The notes below the pieces were generated by a model. The model did no database searches. It was not told the origin of the DNA and saw only the letters and a list, made by a program, of their open reading frames with translations. From contig NZ_SODV01000002.1 of NCBI RefSeq assembly GCF_004366355.1, positions 2,272,768-2,336,767 of the forward strand: a stretch of DNA of 64,000 nucleotides, read 5' to 3'. This stretch comes from Dinghuibacter silviterrae. GTDB taxonomy: Bacteria; Bacteroidota; Bacteroidia; Chitinophagales; Chitinophagaceae. Below are positions 34,321 to 43,306 of this stretch, one piece after another (position 1 is the stretch's first letter; each line of letters begins with the position of its first letter). The translations under genes and the position numbers were made by a program.

Positions 34321-35069
34321 TGACCTGTGTTATCCTGGACGACGAACTACCGGGTTTACAATACTTGACACTCCTTTGTCAGCAGATCCCCGGTCTGGAG
34401 ATCGTACGGGCCTACAACGACCCGAAGCGGTTCCTGGATGAATACGGGCGCCTCACCTTTGACTTTTGCATCCTTGACATCCAGATGCCGGGGGTGAGCG
34501 GGCTGGCCGTGGCGGAAGCCATCAGAGGCAAACCCGTCATCTTTACCACGGGGTATAAGGAATACGCGGCCGAGGCGTTTGACCTGGACGCGGTGGACTA
34601 TGTGCGCAAGCCCATCGACAGGGAGCGCTTCGAACAGGCCATCCGCAAGGTCGAAGCGCGGCTCGCCGCGGCGCACGCGCCCACCTCGCCGGGGCCCGCC
34701 ACGCCCGCGCATGGCGCAGCGCTCGCCGCCGCGTCTGGCGCGGCAGCGGGCTTCGCCCGCTTCAACTCCAGCCAGGGCAAGGTATTGCTCCACTACGAGC
34801 AGGTGCTCCTGGTGACGACTGCTGACGGCGACGCGAGAGACAAAAACGTGGTCCTGGAGAACGGTCGCGCGCTCCTACTCAAGAACGTTTCTTTTTCCCA
34901 ACTTCATCTACCCCCCGACCAATTTGCGCGCATCAACAAAAAGACCGTTGTCCGCATCAAGGCGATCACGCACTATACGGCGGGCGAAGTGACGATCGAC
35001 CTCCCCGGGGGTGCTCAGCGCTTTCCGCTGAGCGAGACGTACCGCCAGGAATTTTATTACAAGAAATAA
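34317..35069 (+). CDS. LytTR response regulator
   Basis: This 250-residue regulator starts at ATG 34317, inside the ATGA overlap with the kinase stop; the next codon is also ATG. The receiver domain (residues 1-120) shows the acidic pair VILDDE and phospho-acceptor Asp near 54 (FCILDIQMPGVSG). A linker of about 35 residues is Ala/Pro/Gly-rich (HAPTSPGPATPAHGAALAAA). A LytTR DNA-binding domain fills residues 145-250 (FARINKKTVVRIKAIT). It is the cognate regulator of the kinase before it. Confidence 0.95.
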   Translation: MMTCVILDDELPGLQYLTLLCQQIPGLEIVRAYNDPKRFLDEYGRLTFDFCILDIQMPGVSGLAVAEAIRGKPVIFTTGYKEYAAEAFDLDAVDYVRKPIDRERFEQAIRKVEARLAAAHAPTSPGPATPAHGAALAAASGAAAGFARFNSSQGKVLLHYEQVLLVTTADGDARDKNVVLENGRALLLKNVSFSQLHLPPDQFARINKKTVVRIKAITHYTAGEVTIDLPGGAQRFPLSETYRQEFYYKK

Positions 35070-35135
35070 CCGGGTTATCACAAGAGAAGCGGGCAGGCAA
35101 AAAGCCATCTTTATTTTTACCCCAAATGCTAACCC

Positions 35136-37397
35136 ATGGTTAAACGATATAAAAACCTCGCGTTTTACCTCTCGGTCGTCGCTGTCTTTTCCTTCCTGAT
35201 CTACCTGGTCATCAAACAAGGGACGCTGCTCGAACCGGTGCAGGTGACCCTGCCCAAACCGGTGTCGGTCTGGACCCAGATCAGGGACGCCTTTACGCAT
35301 ACGGCGGCGGGGGCTATGGCCATCCTGTTGCTGCAAATCATTACGATCATCGTCGTGGCCCGTTTTTTTGGCTGGATCTGTCAAAAGATCAAACAGCCCA
35401 CGGTCATCGGGGAAATCGTGGCGGGGGTCGTACTCGGACCTTCGTTCCTGGGAACCTATGTCAAGGGGGTGTCGGATTTTCTTTTTCCCCTGCCTTCCCT
35501 GGGACACTTGCAGTTTCTGAGCCAGGTGGGGCTGATCCTTTTTATGTTTATTGTGGGGATGGAGCTGGACGTAAAGGTCCTGAAGAACAAGGCGACGGAC
35601 GCGGTTGTGATTTCCCATGCCAGCATCCTTTTTCCATTTACGATGGGGATGGGCCTGGCCTATATCATATACCAGCACTTTGCACCGGCCTCGGTGGGTT
35701 TTCTTTCTTTCGCCTTGTTTATCGGGATCTCGATGAGCGTCACGGCTTTTCCCGTCCTGGCGCGGATTGTGCAGGAGCGGGGACTGTCCAAGACGCGGTT
35801 GGGCGCGATCGCGATCACCTGCGCGGCCGCGGATGACATCACGGCCTGGTGTCTTTTGGCCGCGGTCATCGCGGTGGTGAAGGCGGGTTCGGCGATGAGC
35901 GCGCTGGTGACCCTGGGCCTTGCCGTTACCTATGTCTGGCTGATGCTGACCGTGGTCCGGCCTTTTTTGCGGAAGCTGGGGGACAAGTATTCGAACAAGG
36001 AATCGCTGTCGCGCCCGGTGGTGGCCATCTTTTTTATCACCCTTTTGCTGTCTTCCTGCGTCACCGAAATGATCGGCATCCACGCCCTTTTCGGAGCCTT
36101 TATGGCGGGGGTGATCATGCCGGAGAACATGCGGTTCAGGAATATTTTTATAGAAAAAATAGAGGACGTCGCCCTCGTGTTGCTGCTTCCGCTGTTTTTC
36201 GTTTTTACAGGGCTCCGGACACAGGTGGGGTTGCTCAACGACGCGTATGCCTGGAGAACCTGCGGCCTCATCCTGGCGGTGGCCGTGGGCGGCAAGTTCC
36301 TGGGGAGCGCGCTGGCCGCCCGCGTGGTGGGGCAGTCCTGGCGCGACAGCCTTTCGGTGGGCGCGCTGATGAATACCCGGGGGCTGATGGAGCTCATCGT
36401 CCTCAACATCGGGTATGACCTGGGGGTCCTCACGCCACAGGTTTTTACCATGCTGGTGATCATGGCCCTCGCCACCACCTTTATGACCGGACCCGCCCTG
36501 ACGCTGATCCAGCGATGGTTCCCGGAGAAGGCGGAGCGTCTTTTCATGGGCCAGGCGGTGAAATACAACATCCTGGTTTCCTTCAGTACCCCCGACAAAG
36601 GCATCGCGTTGTTGCGCCTGGCGGGCAGCCTGGTCCGGCGTTCCATGGACAACGCCACCATTACGATGCTCCACTTGTCTCCGTCCAACGACCTGAATCA
36701 GTATAACCTGGAAGAATACGAGCGGGATAGCTTTGAACCGGTGGAAAAAGAATCCCAGCGTCTGAGCCTCCCCGTGATCAGCCTTTTCAAGCCATCGGCC
36801 AACATCGAGGAGGAAATCGCGGAGACCGCGAACACCGGTCACTTCGACCTGCTCCTGGTCGGTCTCGGGCGTTCGGTTTTTGACGGAACGTTGCTCGGAA
36901 AGATCCTGGGCTTTACCACCAAGATCATCAACCCCGAGCGTTTATACGGCACGCTGACGGGACGGGAACGGCTTTTTGAACAGTCCTTTTTTGACGAACG
37001 CGCGATGAACATCATCCGGTCTGCGGACATCCCATTGGGGGTATATGTCGACAAGGACAGCGGGGAACCCCGCGACGTATTTATCCCGGTCTTTTCCATC
37101 AGCGACAGCTTTTTGCTGATCTATGCCCAAAAGCTCATCCACAATAATGGCAGCCGCGTGGTCATATTGGACGCATCGGGTGTCATCCGGCAAAATCCCG
37201 AGATGAAAGAAGCCATCCGTTCCATAGAGCTCGTGGCACCCCAGCACATTGCGTTGTACCACGAACGAACCATCGACCGGGAATTCCTGGAACAGCAAAA
37301 CCTGATGGTGATCAGCATGGACAGCTGGAAAAAGGCGTTGTCCACGCGGAGCGTGTGGTTATCCTCGATCCCGTCGGCCTTGATCATCAAACCATAA
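35136..37397 (+). CDS. CPA2-type cation:proton antiporter
   Basis: This 753-residue inner-membrane protein has a short N-terminal anchor and a 12-helix Na+/H+ exchanger domain (residues about 60-440; TVIGEIVAGVVLGPSFLG; ITCAAADDITAWCLLAAVI with the acidic pair used for ion binding; LMNTRGLMELIVLNIGYDLG). The C-terminal 300 residues are soluble and resemble paired universal-stress-type domains rather than a TrkA-N domain. It exchanges K+ or Na+ for protons. A TATTTTTA box at 35112-35119 precedes the ATG. Confidence 0.95.
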   Translation: MVKRYKNLAFYLSVVAVFSFLIYLVIKQGTLLEPVQVTLPKPVSVWTQIRDAFTHTAAGAMAILLLQIITIIVVARFFGWICQKIKQPTVIGEIVAGVVLGPSFLGTYVKGVSDFLFPLPSLGHLQFLSQVGLILFMFIVGMELDVKVLKNKATDAVVISHASILFPFTMGMGLAYIIYQHFAPASVGFLSFALFIGISMSVTAFPVLARIVQERGLSKTRLGAIAITCAAADDITAWCLLAAVIAVVKAGSAMSALVTLGLAVTYVWLMLTVVRPFLRKLGDKYSNKESLSRPVVAIFFITLLLSSCVTEMIGIHALFGAFMAGVIMPENMRFRNIFIEKIEDVALVLLLPLFFVFTGLRTQVGLLNDAYAWRTCGLILAVAVGGKFLGSALAARVVGQSWRDSLSVGALMNTRGLMELIVLNIGYDLGVLTPQVFTMLVIMALATTFMTGPALTLIQRWFPEKAERLFMGQAVKYNILVSFSTPDKGIALLRLAGSLVRRSMDNATITMLHLSPSNDLNQYNLEEYERDSFEPVEKESQRLSLPVISLFKPSANIEEEIAETANTGHFDLLLVGLGRSVFDGTLLGKILGFTTKIINPERLYGTLTGRERLFEQSFFDERAMNIIRSADIPLGVYVDKDSGEPRDVFIPVFSISDSFLLIYAQKLIHNNGSRVVILDASGVIRQNPEMKEAIRSIELVAPQHIALYHERTIDREFLEQQNLMVISMDSWKKALSTRSVWLSSIPSALIIKP

Positions 37398-37420
37398 GGC
37401 GCCGTTCATTTTATTCATAA

Positions 37421-37451
37421 TTGCGCATTCGCCATTTTTGACCTACTTTTC
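37421..37451 (+). promoter_or_regulatory. Promoter of the TPR-histidine kinase
   Basis: TTG (37421-37423) and TACTTTTC (37444-37451) are spaced by 20 bases. The start codon follows 20 bases later at 37472. This is a near-consensus Bacteroidota promoter. Confidence 0.6.
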
Positions 37452-37471
37452 CGGGGGCTTATCCGCCCCTT

Positions 37472-39532
37472 ATGAGCAGGACATTAGGAAAATATATAGG
37501 ATGGTATATCCTGGCCCTCAGTCTTGGTGTTGCCTGTGAACGCAACACCCCCGAGCACCCCGCTTTTTTCGATCCGGTGTTCAGGCACGCCGACAGTCTT
37601 GAATACCGGGGCGACCAGTGGAGTGTTGCGTACGTGGATTCCATGTTCTCTGTATTCGCGGGTACGCCGGGGCCGCTCGACCAATTCCGCCGGTATGACT
37701 TCCTGGCTTCGCACGAGGGTTACGGCCGGCACGATTACGCCGCCAGCAACCGGTTTATAGACAGCATGCTCCTGGTGTCCAAGCCGTTTGCGCAGGATCC
37801 GCACTATATGGACCGCTACGGCCAGGCATTGTTGGAAAAAGGAAACGTCCTGATCTCCCTGGGGCAAAACGACGAGGCCTTTGCTTATTTTCTCAAGGGC
37901 AAAGCCCTGTCGGATCAATTTCCCGATTCCTGTTACTTTTCCAGCCAGTTTAACGAGCAGTTAGGCTTGATTGCCTACACGCAGCATAAGTTCGCGGACG
38001 CCATCGTGTATTTCCTGGCGTCGCTTGACAAATTATCGGACTGCCGTTCCCATGACCCCTATTCGAGTTTTCAGAAACAACAGGGGCAACTGGACAATAT
38101 CGGTCTTTGTTACGGGGAGTTGGGCAAATACGACAGCGCCTTGTACTACTTCCAGCGGACACTGGATTACCTCGGCCGTGGGGAAGCCCAATACAGGGAA
38201 CCGGGCCAGTTGGCTTTTATCGCCGAAGCCAAAGCCCTGGTCAACGGGAACAGGAGCGAAATCTATGACAAGATGGGGGACTACGTCCGGGAGGGAACGG
38301 CTATAAGAGCGTCCATTCTCCCCGCCGGCAACCATTTTGACAACGGCATCCTGTCCCTTGCGGAGCTGAACCTGCGCCACCTGGGCCGCCTCGACACGGC
38401 CCGGCAGCAATTGGCGCTGGCCAGGCAACAACTGGACACCATGCACCACGAAGTCGAAGACGAGCTGATGTGGAGACGCCTCACCTGGCAATACTACGAC
38501 ACGACGCACAACCTTTCACTGGCCTATCCCGCTTACCAAAGCTATGTCCATCTTCGCGATTCCCTGGTTAAGGCCCGCCAGGACCTCAGCCAGAGGGACG
38601 TCAAACATGAATTTGACAAACTGGAACGTCAGCACCAGTTGGAACAGCTTCAGGACAAAAACGTACTCCAGCGCGATTACCTGCTTATCGCCATCGGTTT
38701 TGCCACGCTGTCCGTGGTCATCCTGTTATTGATCTGGTGGAACTGGAGACGGTCCGGCCGGAACCTCCGCATTATCGGTCTCCACAACAAACACCTGGAG
38801 CTTACGCTGGAAAGCCTGGAGCAGCGCAACCGCGACTACGACCACCTGTTCAAGATGGTGGCCCACGACCTGCGCAACCCCATCGCGGGCATCAGCGGCA
38901 TCACCAACCTGCTCGGGGAAAGCGAACGCATCAACGAGGAAGACCGGCAGATGCTCGCCCTCATCCAGCACAGTTGCAGCCAGCTTTTGCGGCTGATCCA
39001 TGAGCTCCTGGAAAGCAAGTCCAACCCCGAGACCCGCCGGATGAGCATGAGCTGGTGCGACATGAGCGCGCTCCTCGAAGAATGCGTCGCCCTCCTCCAG
39101 GTCAAGGCCGAGGAAAAACGCCAGCAGATCAAACTCTCCGGTTTATCCTCCGCCACACTCCTCGCCGACCGCAACAAGATGTGGCGCGTCCTCAACAACC
39201 TCCTTACCAACGCCATCAAATTCAGCCCGGAAAAATCCGTCATACGCGTATCCGCGCTTCGCCAGGAACACAACCTCCTCATCACCGTGACCGACCAAGG
39301 CATCGGCATCCCCGAAGACATGCGCGAAAAAATTTTCGACGCCTTTGGCGGGGCGCGCCGCTCCGGCACCCAGGGCGAGCAATCCTTTGGCCTGGGACTC
39401 TCCATCTGCCGCCAGATCGTCGAAGCCCACGGCGGCAGCATCTGGTTCGACAGCGAACCCGGGCAGGGGACGACGTTTTATGTGACGTTGCCGATGCCGA
39501 TGATTGTGGAGGAGGCAGAGGCCGCGGTTTAG
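37472..39532 (+). CDS. TPR-containing sensor histidine kinase
   Basis: This 686-residue kinase has an N-terminal signal or lipid anchor (ILALSLGVACERN), a long periplasmic stretch of TPR-like helices (residues about 60-370; AFAYFLKGKALSDQ, DSALYYFQRTLDYLG), one membrane helix near 400-425 (LIAIGFATLSVVILLLIWW), a HisKA domain with His near 463 (FKMVAHDLRNPIAGISG) and an ATPase domain (WRVLNNLLTNAIKFSP; DQGIGIPEDMREKIF; FGLGLSICRQIVEAHGG). No receiver or regulator gene is adjacent, so its partner is elsewhere. The stop overlaps the convergent aminopeptidase stop by four bases. Confidence 0.95.
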   Translation: MSRTLGKYIGWYILALSLGVACERNTPEHPAFFDPVFRHADSLEYRGDQWSVAYVDSMFSVFAGTPGPLDQFRRYDFLASHEGYGRHDYAASNRFIDSMLLVSKPFAQDPHYMDRYGQALLEKGNVLISLGQNDEAFAYFLKGKALSDQFPDSCYFSSQFNEQLGLIAYTQHKFADAIVYFLASLDKLSDCRSHDPYSSFQKQQGQLDNIGLCYGELGKYDSALYYFQRTLDYLGRGEAQYREPGQLAFIAEAKALVNGNRSEIYDKMGDYVREGTAIRASILPAGNHFDNGILSLAELNLRHLGRLDTARQQLALARQQLDTMHHEVEDELMWRRLTWQYYDTTHNLSLAYPAYQSYVHLRDSLVKARQDLSQRDVKHEFDKLERQHQLEQLQDKNVLQRDYLLIAIGFATLSVVILLLIWWNWRRSGRNLRIIGLHNKHLELTLESLEQRNRDYDHLFKMVAHDLRNPIAGISGITNLLGESERINEEDRQMLALIQHSCSQLLRLIHELLESKSNPETRRMSMSWCDMSALLEECVALLQVKAEEKRQQIKLSGLSSATLLADRNKMWRVLNNLLTNAIKFSPEKSVIRVSALRQEHNLLITVTDQGIGIPEDMREKIFDAFGGARRSGTQGEQSFGLGLSICRQIVEAHGGSIWFDSEPGQGTTFYVTLPMPMIVEEAEAAV

Positions 39533-42198
39533 TGCCACGGCACCGCGCCCAACTTTTCGAGCTTCGGCGCGCTTTCGAGCCGCTGCGCCCTGAACAGGTT
39601 GTCTGCCGCCTGCAGGATCTTTCCCTTCAACCGCGGATTATAATCCGGGTGCTCCTTCAGAAAATCCCGCACCAGTTTTGCCGCGCTCTTGCTTGAATAG
39701 TTGCTCAGCACCGCTGCGGCCCAGCTTTGGGGGAAGAACACATCCCCCGTACGCTGGATATCCTCCATCCAGTCCAGGGCGCTGGCCAGGTACTTCTCGT
39801 CCTGGTCCGCCCGGAGCGGGTGAAACAGGTAACCCAGGGCCGAAAGCACCCACGCCTCCTTTGTCCGGTTTTGGGCGTCCTTCAACGCATAGAAATACTT
39901 GTCGCGGACAGCCTGGTCCGGTGACAGCGCCGGTTGCAGGTACGCCCAACGCGCCTGCCGGTCCGGGCTTTTGATCCGCCGCCCCTGGGCCGCGAGGATG
40001 GTGTCGCTGCCCGGGTAGCCGCGCAGCGCCAGGCCCGCGGCCAGGTTGGTATAGTCGTCTTCGGAGAGTTTGATGTCCTGGGGCGGATGCTGGGTGTTCC
40101 ACACCTTGAAGACCGAATCTTCGGCCGCCTTGCTCCGGGCGATCCCGGCATAGTTGAGGAACAGGAGCTTTCGTTCCGCGGGCGTAAACGGTCCATTGAT
40201 CGCTTGCCAAAGCGCTATCTCCAGGACTTTCCCCGTTGCCCTTTGCGCTAAGGGAGACAAAAAGTGCCAGTAGCAAGAACTGATTTGGCCCAGCAGCAGC
40301 CCCATGTTGAGCTCCTCATGTTCCAGCAGAAGGTTGGTCAACGCTGCGCTGACGAACCGGAACGGCGTCAGGCCTTGCCCATCCAGCATATTCTCGTACG
40401 CGTTGATATAGGTGGAGGCCCGTATGACCCTGTTCTGGGCGCCGGCCACGAACGGAATGGTATTTCCGTACATCGGAAAAACCCCATACCCAAGCCCCAA
40501 GGTATTAAACAGGATATATCGGGGTTTAGGAAGCCCATCCTTCCAGGATAGCTCGGTGTGGGCGGTTTTCATGGTAAACCTCAGCGTGTCGATATGGTCA
40601 TTGTACCCCAGGGCGACATCAATTACCTGCGGCCATACGCGGCTACTCCCGTCCTCCCCTTTTTGAGACAAGGTCAGCTTTTTGATGACGTCCCCGGACG
40701 TATCATACGTACAGGAGAAGACCGGCCGCCCGGTCTCGTTGACCCAAACCTGGTTCCACGCCGTCAGGTCCATCGTCGTATAGCGCTGCAGACACCGCAG
40801 CAGGTCCGGCCAGGTCGCGTTCCCGTAAGCGAATGTTTTCAGGTAGTCTCTCACGCCGTCCCGGAAAGGTTCTTCTCCCATCTGCAATTCCAGCTGCCGC
40901 ATCATGACCGGCGCCTTATGATAGATGATGTTGCCATACAGCGAGCCCGCGTCCTGGAGGTTGTCCAGGGGCTGGCGGATCGGGTTGGTGCCTTCCGTCC
41001 GGTCCACCGCGTACGCCGCCGGGAGATGTTCCGTCAGGAACCGCAGGTCATAGTCGTCCGTCCGGGTGATCTTGTCCGCCATGAAGTTGGCAAATACCTC
41101 CTTCATCCAGACGTCATTAAACCAGCGCATCGTAACCAGGTCGCCAAACCATATATGCGCCGTCTCGTGTGACAGTACATTGGCCCGCGCATTGCGCTGG
41201 TCCAGGGTCGCCGCGTCATCGAGGAAAAGCGCCGACGCCTTGTACTGGATCGCCCCCGGGTGTTCCATCCCGCCGAACTGGAAATCGGGGATGGCGACAA
41301 AGCCGAATTTTTGGAAAGGATATGGGAGGCCTGTGTAGGTTTCAAGGTATTTTAACGCGTCTTCCTGTTGCCGGAAAAGCGTATCCAGGCTTAACCGGAC
41401 CTTTGCCGTATCCGTTTCCCGGTAGAGGGCTTCAACCGGGCCGTGGCTTGAGGTTCTGACGGAGTCTTTGAAGCGGCCGGCGGCGAAGGAGAAGAGGTAG
41501 GTGGGGAGCTTGTCGGAGGGCGCGAAGGCCATCGCCGCGGCAGCTCCGGCTTTTTCGGGCGCGTTGCCGTCCACCGCTGCTCTGCCGCCCGCGGCCGCTC
41601 TGCCCGCCGCGGCCGCGCGCCCGTTGGCAATCGCCCGCCACCCCTCGGGCAGCGTCAGCCTGAGCTTAAACACCGCCTTGAGGTCGGGCTGATCGAAACA
41701 CGGGAACAATTCACGGGCCCGGTCCGGCACAAGCAACGTATATAGGAACTCGCGGTTGCGATTCAGGGGCCGGTTGCCCGCGGTAAAGGTCAGGTGGAGG
41801 TGGTTGTGGCCTTTAATAAGGTCGCGGGCAGCAATAACAAGGTGTTCCATCCGCAGGTCAGGCGTGACCCGATGGCCATTGACAGTCATCGCGCCGACCT
41901 GGTCCCGCGCCGCTTTAAAATCCAGCTGCAGCGGCCGCCGCGTGTCCAGGCAGACGAAGTCGAGGTCCTCCTCGCCGGTGACGGGGCTGGAGAGGTCTTC
42001 GTTGCCTGGGGCCGGGCCGGCCTGCTCCTCGGGGATATGAAACGCCAGCGTATAGCGGATATCTTTCAGACGATGGGCGCGCTCCTGCGCGAGGCGGAGC
42101 GATACGCCGGGCGCGACCGTGTCGGCCGCCACTGGCGGCCGGTGAAGGTCACCAAGTGCGGGCACCGCCCACAACAGGAAAAGGATGGTGGTTCTCAT
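39529..42198 (-). CDS. M1 family metallo-aminopeptidase
   Basis: This 889-residue gluzincin starts at ATG 42198, which gives a signal peptide (MRTTILFLLWAVPALG); an upstream ATG adds 19 poorly hydrophobic residues and would spoil it. Zinc motif HETAH-x18-E lies near residue 342 (SHETAHIWFGDL; VWMKEVFANF), and the exopeptidase motif GGMEHPGAI precedes it (GGMEN in most relatives). A low-complexity Ala/Gly/Arg insert interrupts the N-terminal domain (ANGRAAAAGRAAAGGRAAV). It trims peptides in the periplasm. It is divergent from the CarD-like gene across a 33-base gap. Confidence 0.95.
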   Translation of the reverse strand: MRTTILFLLWAVPALGDLHRPPVAADTVAPGVSLRLAQERAHRLKDIRYTLAFHIPEEQAGPAPGNEDLSSPVTGEEDLDFVCLDTRRPLQLDFKAARDQVGAMTVNGHRVTPDLRMEHLVIAARDLIKGHNHLHLTFTAGNRPLNRNREFLYTLLVPDRARELFPCFDQPDLKAVFKLRLTLPEGWRAIANGRAAAAGRAAAGGRAAVDGNAPEKAGAAAAMAFAPSDKLPTYLFSFAAGRFKDSVRTSSHGPVEALYRETDTAKVRLSLDTLFRQQEDALKYLETYTGLPYPFQKFGFVAIPDFQFGGMEHPGAIQYKASALFLDDAATLDQRNARANVLSHETAHIWFGDLVTMRWFNDVWMKEVFANFMADKITRTDDYDLRFLTEHLPAAYAVDRTEGTNPIRQPLDNLQDAGSLYGNIIYHKAPVMMRQLELQMGEEPFRDGVRDYLKTFAYGNATWPDLLRCLQRYTTMDLTAWNQVWVNETGRPVFSCTYDTSGDVIKKLTLSQKGEDGSSRVWPQVIDVALGYNDHIDTLRFTMKTAHTELSWKDGLPKPRYILFNTLGLGYGVFPMYGNTIPFVAGAQNRVIRASTYINAYENMLDGQGLTPFRFVSAALTNLLLEHEELNMGLLLGQISSCYWHFLSPLAQRATGKVLEIALWQAINGPFTPAERKLLFLNYAGIARSKAAEDSVFKVWNTQHPPQDIKLSEDDYTNLAAGLALRGYPGSDTILAAQGRRIKSPDRQARWAYLQPALSPDQAVRDKYFYALKDAQNRTKEAWVLSALGYLFHPLRADQDEKYLASALDWMEDIQRTGDVFFPQSWAAAVLSNYSSKSAAKLVRDFLKEHPDYNPRLKGKILQAADNLFRAQRLESAPKLEKLGAVPWH

Positions 42199-42215
42199 TT
42201 GAGGGGCTAATATCC

Positions 42216-42223
42216 TATATTTA
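42216..42223 (+). promoter_or_regulatory. Candidate -7 box for the CarD-like gene
   Basis: TATATTTA matches TAnnTTTG in seven of eight positions and lies eight bases before ATG 42232. It sits within the 33-base divergent gap with the aminopeptidase gene, so both promoters share this space. Confidence 0.4.
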
Positions 42224-42231
42224 CGCCATTT

Positions 42232-42786
42232 ATGGAATCCATCGACCAACTGCACCTGGGGATTGGCACCCGGCTACAACATACCCACTATGGGCCGGGG
42301 GTGATCGTGGGCGTCCGCTACGCGACCTACCTGATCTCTTTTATCAACCATGGCATCAAGGAAATCGACAAAGGGGACGACAAACTCGAAGAGATCCTTC
42401 CCGAAAACGTGACCGAAGAAATCGAAACGCATTCGGACGTGGAAAAGTCCCTGCTAAAGATCCTCCGCCAATGGAGCAGCCCCGAAGAGCTGGTTCCTTT
42501 AGGCGAACGTTGGGCCGGGGGCACGCTGGTCCTGCAACCCAAGGATGGGAGCCAGAAACCAAAGGAGGTGCCCATCGATGTTTTTTTCCATAAAATCGTC
42601 ATGACCCGGGACCGGCTAAGGGTGCTGGAACAACAGATCAACAGCCACAAGGTGCTGACCGACGAGGACAAGGTCAACCTCCAGCAATACATTACCCGCA
42701 TTTACGGGTCGCTCACGACCTTTAACGTCCTTTTCCGGAACAAGGAACACTGGTTCGTGGGGGAAAAGGGGGCCAAAGATGAGTGA
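42232..42786 (+). CDS. Conserved protein with a CarD-like/SH3-type N-terminus
   Basis: This 184-residue protein has no export signal. The N-terminal 50 residues (GIGTRLQHTHYGPGVIVGV; YLISFINHGIKEID) resemble the small beta-barrel of CarD/TRCF RNA-polymerase-binding domains. The rest is helical and charged (DRLRVLEQQINSHKVLTDED). The function is not known. Its last eight bases overlap the YkgJ-like gene, so the two are probably translationally coupled. Confidence 0.75.
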   Translation: MESIDQLHLGIGTRLQHTHYGPGVIVGVRYATYLISFINHGIKEIDKGDDKLEEILPENVTEEIETHSDVEKSLLKILRQWSSPEELVPLGERWAGGTLVLQPKDGSQKPKEVPIDVFFHKIVMTRDRLRVLEQQINSHKVLTDEDKVNLQQYITRIYGSLTTFNVLFRNKEHWFVGEKGAKDE

Positions 42787-43306
42787 GATCCCCATCGATC
42801 TTGACCATATCCGCCGCGAAGCCGTCGCCAGGGAGGAAGAGAACCATGCTTTCCGCGATTTTCTGCGCCGCCAGGACGGAGACGAGATCGACCGCCGGGT
42901 GCATCGCCTGGACGCGGAGGTGACGCCCCGCGTCGATTGCACGGCCTGCGGCAACTGCTGCAAATCGCTGATCATCCATACCGAACCGGAAGAAAATGAA
43001 CGCGTGGCGGCGCGCATGGGTCTACCCCGGGAGACCTGGGAAGGGCGCTACCTGGAAAGGTCCCTTGGAGGCAAAACCGTCCTAAACCAAATCCCCTGCC
43101 CCTTTCTGACGGGCACACGGTGCAGCGTATACGAAGACCGGTTTAGCGACTGCCGGGAGTTTCCGCATCTGCACAAGGACCATTTTACAGACCGGCTTTT
43201 TTCGACGATCATGTACTATGGCGTTTGCCCGATTATTTATACCGTGGTGGAAAGGTTAAAGGGGGAGACCGGGTTTTTTACTGGTTATTATAGTCATCCG
43301 GATTAA
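42779..43306 (+). CDS. YkgJ-type zinc/iron-binding cysteine-cluster protein
   Basis: This 175-residue protein carries the family signature CTACGNCCKS near residues 54-62, plus two later cysteine sets (PCPFLTGTRCSVYEDR; SDCREFPHLHKDHF). These eight or so cysteines bind a metal or Fe-S cluster. The molecular role of the family is not established. It overlaps the CarD-like gene by eight bases. Its 3' end overlaps the convergent Kelch gene by 29 bases. Confidence 0.9.
   Translation: MSEIPIDLDHIRREAVAREEENHAFRDFLRRQDGDEIDRRVHRLDAEVTPRVDCTACGNCCKSLIIHTEPEENERVAARMGLPRETWEGRYLERSLGGKTVLNQIPCPFLTGTRCSVYEDRFSDCREFPHLHKDHFTDRLFSTIMYYGVCPIIYTVVERLKGETGFFTGYYSHPD

Noticed and set aside
34908-36842. Long minus-strand open frame of 644 codons
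   Set aside because: It is antisense to the clear CPA2 antiporter and response regulator and has a His/Lys/Gln-rich shadow composition.
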